DNA of 64,000 nucleotides from Micractinium sp. NFX-FRZ (taxonomy: Eukaryota > Chlorophyta > Trebouxiophyceae > Chlorellales > Chlorellaceae). Of this stretch, positions 1 through 9,333 are shown piece after piece. Each line of letters begins with the position of its first letter. Position 1 is the first letter of the stretch. Location: the NCBI GenBank assembly GCA_029339195.1, contig JAPTJF010000305.1:1-64000 (forward strand), written 5' to 3'. Position numbers and translations under genes: made by a program. The notes under the pieces were generated by a model that saw nothing but the letters and a program-made list of their open reading frames with translations, was not told the origin of the DNA and did no database searches.

Positions 1-2103
1 GGGGTGTGCAAGTGATGCTTGCACAACTTATTCGAATGTGCATAAACAACTGTGCATGCTGTTTTTCCCTAACAAAACGGGCTGTGTTTTGTGGCCTGGA
101 TCTACTAGTGCACACACGGCGGCATGCAAGGCAGGGCACCATGGACAGCTATCATGCCCGACCTACCTGAGAGGCGCAGCCTGGTGAGCGTACTGTGAGA
201 GCTCAGTGCTGCCATGCTGGCGCCATCCAGGGCAGTCTCTCGAATGGACAGCTCCTCCAGGCCCCTGCATCATATGCCAAGCACAAAGCAAAGATGCAAG
301 TGCTCAACCGCTGCAAGCTGCTTCTGCCGGGGGCCTAAGCAAGCACATGAGAGGCCAGTTTGAAGATCTAGTGGCGGGACGCTGCCCGGCAGGCCGACAG
401 GCAACAGCTGAACTCTGCCGGCTTTGGCAGGCGACAGCTGCTCTCACCCGAGGCGCGAGAACTGCGGAGGCAGCGCGCCGGTGGGCGGCAGGCGGCAGCG
501 GTCTAGAGTCAGCGAGGTGAGGTGGCTGAGCTCACACAGCTGTGGCGGGAAGCGGTCCTCACTGCTCCAGGAGCGGAGGGACAGGTTGCGCAGGGGGCAC
601 AGCGCGCTGGTGGGCAGGCCTGTCTCCGGCATCACAACCGGGTTATTCCAGGTTTCCAGCCGTGTCAGGTGGGGATTGCTCCACACCCCCTGCGGGACGC
701 CGCCGTCAGTCGACATGCTTTTCAGGGCTGGCAGCGACTCCAGCCCCGCCAGTGCTAATTGAGGCATCATCCAGGCGTCATTGATGAGACAAAGGTGCAG
801 CGCGCCCAGCGCACTGAGCGCCAGAAGGCCAGCGGGCACCTCGTGCACTCCAGCCGCGTTGTGAAGCAGGTCGCTCGTGAACATGGTCAGGTCTAGCTCA
901 CGAAGGCGCGTGCCCAACTGGCCCAGGTGCGGCCAGACTGCCTGGTCCGGCAGATTGACGCTCCTCAGGGAAGCGTCCTCCAGCGCAGGCAGCCCCGCCA
1001 GAGCGGCTGCCAGCTCAGCAGTGGCCGGCACCTCGGACAGGTGGACCTTGCGCAGGCGCGGCATGAGCCTGCATAAACGAACACACGGTGATGAGTGCTT
1101 ACGTGTGTGTGCTAGCGCACAGCTTGTGTGGCCTTGGCTGAACTCGGCGCGCCCATGGCAATGGCGTGGACACTGGCGCGCCACCGCCGCGCAGCTTCTC
1201 TTGGGCAGCTCACCAGAGCGCCTGTGCAAGTTTGCCCATAGAATCCGCATCCTCCTCTGCAGCACTCGAGTTGGTCAGGTCAAGGGTTAGCTCCTCAAGC
1301 CCGGCGCCATGCTGCAGCAGCTCCAGCGCGCCTGCCGGCAGGGGCGCCTCCCAATCCTGATGGTTGATGGAAAGCCTGCAGGAAGGGCAAGGACCGATGG
1401 ATTGGCAGGCGGCAAAGGGTGCGCCGAGCCTGGCACACAGCCCACTTGGCTTCAAGCCCGAGCATGAACATACGCTTGAAGGTAGTAAAGGGCAGTTCAG
1501 TGCAGCACAGGCATGGTGCTGTGCCAAGAACATGCCCCACCTGCGTGCCTGCTCCACCAGCACCCCAAGCGCGGCCCAGACAGAGGGCGGCACAGAGGAG
1601 GGCGTCTCATAGAGCTCCACGCCCAGCACCTTGCGCCCGCCCAGCGCGCTGAGCAGAGCATCCCCAAACTCTTCGTCACCCCAGCCATGCACTCGCTGTT
1701 CAAAGTCCAGAATGATCTGCTTGGCTGGCAGCGAGAGGGCGAGGTGCCGCCAGCGCATGCACACCCACTCCACCGCGCCCCTGCAGGGCACAGGGAAGGG
1801 TGGCGGGACGGCGCCCCCTTGGCGGGCAGGCGGCGGCGGTGGGGAGGCACGCGGCATCGAAAAACGCCTCAAACGGACCATCCTGTCGTGTTGGCCAAGC
1901 ACTCCTAGGTTGACAGTAAACGCCACCCGCTCCAAGCTAAGCATACTCGATCCGCACCTGGAGGAAATGGCCACGCCGCCTAGCTCGTCTCCCATATCCA
2001 GAAACTCCTCCTTCCCCTCAGGCAGCAAAGAAAAAATGCGCAGCAGCAGGTCGTCGGGCAGGGAGTGCAGCCCGCAGGGAGAGGCGGGCCCAGCAGCACT
2101 CAT
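1..2103 (-). CDS. F-box/LRR protein, copy 1 (3' end outside the window)
   Basis: Visible coding exons (5' to 3' on the minus strand) are 2103-1958, 1780-1541, 1375-1214, 1068-448 and 264-167; the remaining exons lie left of position 1. The start is ATG at 2103, giving MSAAGPASPCG. An F-box follows (LPDDLLLRIFSLLP, then VCMRWRHLALS across intron 1). After that come leucine-rich repeats of the type LxxLxxLxL, including LMPRLRKVHLSEVP, built mainly from the fourth exon. F-box/LRR proteins normally serve as substrate receptors of SCF ubiquitin ligases; the substrate is unknown. All exon junctions keep frame and no stop interrupts the visible exons, so this copy looks intact. It is a tandem paralogue of the gene at 2905-5727, with the same exon phases; the fifth exon is one codon shorter (98 versus 101 nt). 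High confidence in the family, moderate in exact borders. Confidence 0.8.
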
Positions 2104-2904
2104 GGCGGCACTCACAAGATGTGAAGAGGGCTTGAGGGTCTCAGGGAGCGAAACCCAAGGAGTTGGTAGCCATTGCTGCCTGCGCGCCACGCTGTGCTGC
2201 GCTGCCCAGGTTGTGGCGGCAGGGATGGCTAGTGCTCACAATATGCAAGGCACCCGGTCAGCCCAGCATTTAAGTCCATCTGTAAGTGTTCTGCGGAACG
2301 TCCTGTGCCAACTGTGCTGTGCGGGTGGGCCAGTAGCGAAGGGGGCAGGTGCGGGCCTTCGTCAGTGAGCGGGGCAGGGGGTGTGCAGCGTTTAGCCCAG
2401 CGTCAACAGCACACACTGCTCATTTAGAGCGTTATCGTACTGGTGATTGAAGAAGCACTATTGTTGATATTAGATTTGGAGCCCTGAGCAAGCGCTGAAT
2501 GAGACCAGAGCCCTAACGTGAGCGTGACAGACTGAGCACAACATAAACACAACCTCCCCCCTGGCTGCCGCCGCCCGGCTGCACTCCCGGTGACTCCGGC
2601 GAATAGGGGTGACTCCGCCTCGATTTTGTACTGTAGCACTTACATTCTCCCTGTCTCCCTATTGATTCCTGGCCTACAAGCTGGGCCCTGATTTGTAACA
2701 TGCAAGCATGGACGCAATCAGTGCTGATCATGTGTGCCAGGTCAAGCCAAGCACACAAAGGACTGTTGGGTGGCGGGTGGGGGTCGCTCGTCCCATGCTG
2801 GATTCGACCAAGCAGACGCATGCACGATGCAAGTGCCGCGATGCCAGGGCATCAAGTGGGCCACACGGGTGCCCCACACTCGTGTGTGGCAGTCAGCATA
2901 CAGC
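2104..2904. other. Spacer between the tandem F-box genes
   Basis: Upstream region of F-box copy 1 plus 3' flank of copy 2. Bases about 2110-2440 closely resemble 5735-6070 upstream of copy 2, so the duplication carried its promoter. From about 2445 to 2904 I see no convincing coding sequence. Confidence 0.6.
2640..2644 (-). terminator. Candidate poly(A) signal of F-box copy 2
   Basis: TTACA on the plus strand, so TGTAA on the coding strand, about 260 nt after the stop of the gene at 2905-5727. TGTAA is the usual green-algal polyadenylation motif. The distance is longer than for other genes here, so this is tentative. Confidence 0.35.
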
Positions 2905-5727
2905 TCAGCGTTCCCAGCCCACGCTGAGGGTGCCGGTGAGCCCGCTGGCAGCCCACAGCTGGAGCAGGTGCTTCCTTGCCTCCTGTTTTACTTGGGGCGA
3001 GGCACTGTCTGGGAGGGAGACCACCAACTCCTGCAGAGCAGCGTAGGAGCATTGGAAAGAGAAGACAGCAGTGTTGCCAGCACTCAGAGTTGCTCACAAT
3101 AGGGCATGGGCCGGAACCTCAGAAGGAGCGGTGCAGCTGAGCAGCCGGCAGCGCAGCCTGGGGAGAGGTGCGCAGATCCAAGCCGGGTGCACAGCTGGGA
3201 TGGCGCAAGGAAAGGAGGCACTTGCCAGGGCGCACCTTGAGCGGTGCCAGCTGTCCCAGAGCGCTCTGCAGACAGGGGACATAGCAGGAACAGTTTCCAT
3301 GAGAGTTACAGCCTGCCACATGCCAGCTGAGCGTGCGCTGTGCAGGTCTGGAGGCACATGGCCGACAAATCCGCTGCCACTGAAGTAGCCTCACCTCAAT
3401 CGGGGGCCACTGCTGCTGCAGGTGGGTGAGATCTGAGTCCAGGCTGATGCACAGCTTCCTAAGCCGGGTGGCAGCTGCCAGCTCAGCGGGGATGGCGGCT
3501 GGCTGAAAGTTGTTGCCACAGATGTCCAGCTCCACAAGTGCAGACAGGTAGGGGCCGTCCGGCAGCGAGCAGAGCTGGCATTCTGCAATGAAAGGGGCAG
3601 GCCGGGGCGCGAGGCCCACTTGTAAATGGCAAGGAAGAGAGGCCAGACGTGACAGCATGCATGGGAGGGCACCCTGAGGGCATCGCATGGACAGAGATCA
3701 TCCCAAATGGATCATCACTGATGCCCATGCCTGCCCTACCTGAGAGGCACAGATTGGTGAGCTTACTGAGCGGTCTCAGCACAGCCATGCTGGCGCCATC
3801 CAGGAAAGTCTTCCGTCGAAAAGACAGCTCCTCCAGGCCCCTGCATAGACAATGTCCAGCACATGTCATGCCCAGCACAAGTCGTGCCAGGCACAAAGCA
3901 GAGATGCAAGTGCTTGACCGTTGCAAGCTGCTGCAGAGTGTCGAAGCAAGCACACGAGAGGCCAGTTTGCAGATCGGGCGGGCAGGGTGCTGCCAGGCAG
4001 GCAGGCAGACAAGAGCTGACATATGCCGGCATTGGCAGGCGGCAGCCGCTCTCACATGAGGCGCGAGAACTGGGGCGGCAGCACGCCGGTGGGCGGCAGG
4101 CGGCAGTTGTCAAACGACAGCGAGGTGAGGTGGCTGAGCTCGCACAGCTGTGGCGGGAATCCGGCCCCGCTGCGCCAGCACATGAGGGACAGGTGGCGCA
4201 GGGGGCACAGCTGACTGGAAGGCAGGCCTGCCTCTGGCATCACTACTGGGTTATTCAGGATTTCCAGTTGTGTCAGGTGGGGATTGGTCCACACACCCCG
4301 AGGGACGCCGCCGTCGGTTAGAACACTCTGGAGGGCCGGAACGGCGTCCAGCCCCGCCAGTTCTAACACAGGCATCAATCCGTCGTCAAAATTGATGAGA
4401 AACAGGTTCAGCGCGCCCAGCGCAGTGAGCGCCAGAAGGCCAGCGGGCACCTCGTGCACTCCAGCCGCGTTGTGGCGCAGGTCGCTTGTGCACACGGTCA
4501 GGCCTAGCTCACGAAGGCGCTCGCCCAGCCGACCCAGGTGCGGCCAGACAGCCTGGCCTGGCAGCTCGACATTCCACAGGGAAGCGTCCTCCAGCGCAGG
4601 CAGCCCCGCCAGAGCAGCTGCCAGCTCAGCAGTGACCGGCACCTCGGACAGGTGGACCTTGCGCAGGCGCGGCATCAGCCTACGGCATGGGACACGGTGT
4701 GAGCGTATGCAGAGTGAATGCGTGTGCTTTATCTCCAGCTTGTGTGGCCTTGGATTGACCCAGAATGCCCACGGCAATGTTTCACGCACTCGCCTTGCAC
4801 GTGCATTGCATTTGTTGAATGGGGTGGCTCACCCCAGTGCTTGTGCCAGTTTGCCCACGAGTGCCGCATCCTTCTGTGCGGCACTCGAGTTGGTCAGATC
4901 GAAAGTGAGCTCCTCAAGCACACTGCCATGCAGCAGCAGCTCCAGAGCGCCTGCCGGCAGGGGCGACTCCCAATCTTGGTGACTGATGGAAAGTCTGCAC
5001 AGGAGGGCGCCACCCAATGGATGGGCAGGCAGCAGTGGGTGTGGCTGGGTTTGCACACAGCCCACTTGCTTCAAGCAGATCGGGGTTGTGCATGGCATGA
5101 GGCAGTTCATTGCAGCACGGGCTCGGGGCGGTGCCAGGAAAGATACCCCAAGACCCCACCTGTGCGCCCGCTTCACCAGCACCCCGATCGCGACCCAGAG
5201 AGAGGGCAGCACGGAGGCAGGCGCCTCGTAGAGCTCAATGCCCAGCACCCTGCGCCCACACAGCGCACTGAGCAGAGCATCACCAAATTCTCCTTCTTTG
5301 CTGCCAAATATTTTGTTTTCAAAGTCCAGAATGATCTGCCTGGCTGGCATTGAGAGAGCCAGGCGCCGCCAGCGCGTGCACACCCACTCCACTGCGCCCC
5401 TGCAGGGCAGGAGGTCGGCGTGGCGGGACGGCGCCAAGGCGGCGGCGGGCAGGCGCAGCGGTGGGGAGACAGGCGGCATCGAAAACGCCCTGAAGCGGAC
5501 CATACTTCTCATGCAGATTTAGCCCGCCTAGGTTGAAGGTCAGGGCACTCCCTGCAAGCCACACACACACTCGCTTCGCACCTGGAGGAAATGGCCACGC
5601 CGCCTAGCTCGTCTCCCATATCCAGGGACTCCTCCTCCTCCTCAGGCAGCAAAGAAAAGATGCGCAGCAGCAGGTCGTCGGGCAGGCAGTGCGGCCCGCA
5701 GGAAGAAGCGGGCCCAGCAGCACTCAT
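2905..5727 (-). CDS. F-box/LRR protein, copy 2 (complete)
   Basis: Eight coding exons: 5727-5582, 5399-5160, 4994-4833, 4679-4056, 3840-3740, 3582-3395, 3265-3236 and 3030-2905. They total 1,617 nt and give 538 residues. The F-box is at the N-terminus (LPDDLLLRIFSLLPE, then VCTRWRRLALS). Leucine-rich repeats run from about residue 110 to the C-terminus, for example LPRLRKV-type and LVELDICGNNF. The last exon encodes ELVVSLPDSASPQVK and ends in SVGWER-stop. The seventh exon is a 30-nt micro-exon (SALGQLAPLK). A pyrimidine-poor TAG acceptor at 4680-4682 precedes exon 4. Probable SCF ubiquitin-ligase receptor; the target cannot be inferred. It is a close tandem paralogue of the gene at the left edge, on the same strand, with start codons 3,624 nt apart. 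Confidence 0.82.
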
Positions 5728-6439
5728 GGCGGCACCCTGGCGACGTGCAGAGGGCTGGAAGGTGAGGGAGAGAAGCCCAAGATCTGTAGAGTTGATAATG
5801 ATTGCTGCCTGCGCCACGCTGCGTTGCGCTGCCCAGGACGTGGCGGCAGGGATGGGTAGTGTTCACAACATGCAAGGGCACCCGGTCAGCCCAACATTTA
5901 CGTCCATCTGTATTTGTTCTGCGGAACGTCCTGTGCCAACTGTGCTGTGCGGGTGGGCAGTAGCGGAGGGGCCAGGCGCAGGCCTTCGTCAGTGAGCGGG
6001 GCAGGGGACATGCAGGCGTTTAGCCCAGCGCCAACAGCACACACTGCTCAATTAAAGCATTGTCATACTGGCCTCGAGGCAAAGGAAAGAGGTGCACAGC
6101 ATTTGGGATGGCAGGGTGTGCAGAGGCACAGCGGCGAGGGTGGGTGCCTCCTCGCCTCCCTTCCCCGCCTTGCGCCCTGGCGCTGGTGACAATGGACCAG
6201 CCTAACTGTAAGGTGTGGGGCGTGACCTCGATCGCCTGCGACCCTTTCTTCTTCAGGAGCTTGTGGATCCCGGTTCGGTGCACATCCCAACGTGTCAGAT
6301 CATCAGCCACCGTGTGACACAGCACCTGCCCACACCCATGCCCCTCCCCATGCCCTCGTTACCGACTCGCTCCAGTCCCTCCCACCTTTATGGCAGCCCT
6401 CTCGAGAGTTATGCCATCAGCTACCACCACCGGGTGTGC

Positions 6440-6520
6440 CAGCACTATGCGCCCCAGACTCCTCGATCTCCGCTAATGTTGCTGTGCCCAGCTGCTTTAA
6501 CGCGCTGCTCTGCGGCGCTC
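6440..6520 (-). pseudogene. Decayed fragment of the Era KH-domain exon
   Basis: On the minus strand this encodes [17 protein letters not shown], nearly identical to [17 protein letters not shown] in the last exon of the Era gene at 9334-12075. DNA identity is strong for about 60 bp and then lost on both sides. There is no upstream GTPase part, so it is a non-functional partial copy. It lies about 2.9 kb beyond the 3' end of the Era gene, in the same orientation. Confidence 0.7.
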
Positions 6521-6903
6521 CGTCGACCGTGGAAGGGCCTTGGGACTGGGGCGGACTTTGACGAATCATATGTCTTGCAAAGAGAGCTCCTTTGTTGAGA
6601 GCTGGCCAACACAGGGAATCAGCTGCTGCCATCCAGCTGCCGCCTGGGGGATGCAGCAGATGAGTTGCAGCCTGTCGTGGCGAAACATCCACAAGTGGTT
6701 TGAAAGTTCTAGGGTGCTCCATGTAGGAGAGACAGAATGGCGGGCCCCTTCTAACCTTCAGACCTTCCTGGCGCTTAAAGCGGAGCGAGAGAAGGCGCCC
6801 GCACCCGCACTCACGTTGATCGCAGCGGCGACGGCGCCGAGTGCTCCAGGCAATTGCAGAGTAACGTCATACATTGCGATCATCGGATGCCTTCGCGCTT
6901 GCT

Positions 6904-6936
6904 GGGTATACTATATACTGTATACACTATTATAAG
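6904..6936. promoter_or_regulatory. AT-rich TATA-like cluster
   Basis: A short AT-rich stretch with overlapping TATAC/GTATA motifs (partly palindromic) stands out in GC-rich DNA about 340 bp before the ATG at 7273. It could be the core promoter of that gene. Position and composition are the only evidence. Confidence 0.3.
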
Positions 6937-7272
6937 CCGCAATTGTGATTAGCGCCCGCCTTCATGACCAGTGCAAGTGTCACCTCGGTCACCCCGCAGC
7001 GTGGCCACAGACACGCCCGAATTTCCTCATTTGATGGCAGTGTCGCAGTGTCGCAGCATAAAAGTGCTCAGCCTCACCGACGGTGCCCTGCTGCGCCCTG
7101 CTGCGTGCTTCTCGGGCTCCGGGCTCCAGGCAGCCCCGCCTGTGCATGCATCCCCCCCCTTGCACCCAATTGGTGAAACAGGATCGATCTTCCAAGGGAG
7201 AGGGACCCCGGATACAGGCCAGCGCATACTGTGTCGTCCTTGCCCGTGCTGCGCCCACTTGCAGCGCCATCC

Positions 7273-8394
7273 ATGGGTGCCTGTATCTCTGTCAACGTAC
7301 ATGTGACAGATAAGGGTCGGCACCTCAACTCGCAGCAACAGCAGCAGCAGCAGCGGCAGCCTGCCCCCCCGCCGCCGCCGCCGCCGCGGGTGCCAGCAGA
7401 GGTCGATGAGGTGCCCTCACACCCAGCATCTGAGGCACGCGTCGAGGCGGAGATTGTCAAAACACAGGATGTCCAAGCGCGTCCTATGCCTGAGGTGTGT
7501 GCATGTTGCCACCAGCTTTTGTGGTATGCCAGCAGGTTGGCGGCATGGCATGCTGTTGACATCCTGTTGGCCTCCTGCCCTCCTTTCCGCAGCTCCCTGG
7601 TTCCTGACCCACACTGCTGTGCCTGTTGCTGCGAGTTTGAGTGACACGATGTGCCGCCCTCCTGTGCCGGAAGCGGGGCGAGGGGCAGCACGATGATGAA
7701 ACCTTCCGCCTGCGCGCTTCTCTTCCTGCAGACACCCCTGGAGCCGGCCAAGTTCTTGGCTCTGTGCCTCAGAGTGGGCAAGGAGCAGGGCAAAGGGCAG
7801 CTGCGCCTGATGGCAGCCGGCACTGCCTCTGGCAATCCAGCTGCCAAGCCCAAGTCCCCATTCTACGACCCACCAGTGGCGCGTGGCGAGGGCAAGCAGC
7901 CGATGGACCACAACGCGCATGCTGCGGTCCTCAGCCATGTGGGGGTCCCCCAGGAGGCAGGCATGCAGGGCGTGCTGCTGGAGGGAGTCGATGTGGCGCT
8001 CTTCTCCCAGACCAACATCCCAATGGGCAAGCGCGTGCTGGGGCGGCAGCCCCGGGGGACTGCCATTGACCACGGCCCGATCTGTCAAGATGTGCTGGCA
8101 GCAGCACTGCAGCAGTTCCCTGAGACGATGGCCGCGGCGGTGCGCGCGGTGGCGCAGCAGCGTGGCAAGGATGTGACGGGCCTGACGGTGGCGCAGCAGC
8201 GTGGCAAGGATGTGACGGGCCTGACGGCCAAGCAGGCGGCGCTGTGCCTGCTGCCCTTCCTCTGCTTTCACATCCACACACAGGAAACCATTGAGCAGCG
8301 CTGCCGCAACGCCCACCCCCCGCAGCAGAGCATTGCGGAGTGGGTCGTCGATGGCCGGATGAAAATCACGGGGCACAGGCCACACAAGCCGTGA
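7273..8394 (+). CDS. Unknown protein with possible N-myristoylation signal
   Basis: Two exons, 7273-7494 and 7732-8394, joined in phase 0 by a clean GT-AG intron; 294 residues. I do not recognise the family. The protein begins MGACISVN, which fits the N-myristoylation consensus (Gly2, small residue at 5-6) with Cys4 available for palmitoylation; this suggests membrane attachment, as an inference. Residues about 18-36 form a poly-Gln then poly-Pro stretch. The second exon encodes a compact region with Cys and His near its end (LCLLPFLCFHIHTQETIEQ). A perfect 39-bp tandem repeat at 8149-8226 duplicates VAQQRGKDVTGLT in frame. The start is the first in-frame ATG that yields this N-terminus. Good confidence that it is a gene, low on function. 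Confidence 0.6.
8149..8226 (+). repeat. Perfect 39-bp in-frame tandem repeat
   Basis: Two identical 39-nt copies (8149-8187 and 8188-8226) encode VAQQRGKDVTGLT twice in the gene at 7273-8394. Zero differences between the copies suggest a recent duplication or possible length polymorphism. Confidence 0.95.
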
Positions 8395-9333
8395 GCTGTC
8401 CTCATCTTCTGTCTGTCTGCACTTCATCACTGTCATGTGAAACTGCATCATGCACCTCTACTGTGCATTGCCACCTACAATGATCATGCCCCTCTGCCTC
8501 AACCCAAGTTTCCAGCACTGCTGTTTTCAAACCTTCGGTGCTCTAATGTCTGTGTGCACAGCAATACTATCGACAACCATCTGCAAATGATTCTCTACTA
8601 CCGACAGACGGGACAAGAGGCAGAGGGGTTTAGAGGAATTTAGAGGGGTGGGACGGTTGGTTGGCTTGCTTCCCGCCGCATGCTGCCCAGCCGCCAACCA
8701 CTATTATTGAGCCGGTGCTTGAGCCAGTGCAAGCACAGCAGCGAAGTGCAGCAGGGGCGGTAGGCAGATGGGAGAGCAGAAAGTAGGTGGAGTGGAAGCA
8801 GCACCCTGCATGCTTCAAATGGTTAGAAGGGCTTGTCGATGTTCAGCTGAGTGCATAACCCTCGAGGCATCAGCCCATCAAAATGCGCCTGCCCCCCGCC
8901 CCTGCCCTCCCGTCTCAACTTGCACCCAACCTGCCCAGCTTCTGCTCACAATGATTAATGCCCGCTCAAAGGTGTGCCTATCCGTTGGTGGAGTCCGCCG
9001 GTGTCCGCCAGCACATCCTGGGTGATGGGGCAGGTGCAGTGCTCACCCAACACCACCTCCAATCTGCCGCATCTGGCGCTGCAGCCTTCACCGCTGCTGC
9101 TGCAGCTCAGTACGCTACCCTGCCAGCGCAGCGTGCTCTTCCCAAAATCTGGAGTGGTGCCCTGCAGTGCTGCATCTGTGCCTCCCCTCCATCCCTTGTC
9201 TCTCAACTGCTCAGAGTTTCCATTACAATGTGGTGCGGCACCCGCTCGGCAAGGCCATGCAGTATTCGAAGCGCTAGTGTGGCAGCAGGTGTCGCCATGC
9301 CATGCCAGCAGCTTGCACCGCACGTGTTACTGC
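8395..9333. other. Convergent intergenic region
   Basis: 3' flanks of the unknown gene (+) and Era (-). Only short, unsupported open frames are present. A candidate poly(A) signal for Era lies at 9223-9227. Confidence 0.5.
9223..9227 (-). terminator. Candidate poly(A) signal of Era
   Basis: TGTAA on the minus strand, 107 nt after the Era stop codon, a distance similar to those of PFD3 and PSMB3 in this window. Confidence 0.5.

Larger units (their letters stand above)
1..6072. repeat. Tandem segmental duplication, about 3.6 kb unit
   Basis: Start codons, splice sites, the long LRR exon and about 340 bp of upstream sequence recur at a constant offset near 3.62 kb (for example 2103 versus 5727 and 1068 versus 4679). 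Similarity fades to the right of about 6070 in the right copy and 2445 in the left copy. Introns have diverged more than exons, which suggests an old, selected duplication. Confidence 0.8.
5728..7272. other. Intergenic region with Era fragment and upstream flank
   Basis: 5728-6070 is the duplicated upstream region of the F-box gene. 6440-6520 holds an Era exon relic (separate entry). A minus-strand open frame at 6020-6325 has a lysine-rich run (LLKKKGS) but no recognisable domain and no splice partner, so I do not call it. 6900-6940 is AT-rich and may be promoter for the gene at 7273. Confidence 0.5.

Noticed and set aside
6020..6325. Minus-strand frame with KLLKKKGS
   Set aside because: No recognisable family and no joinable exon; may be non-coding.
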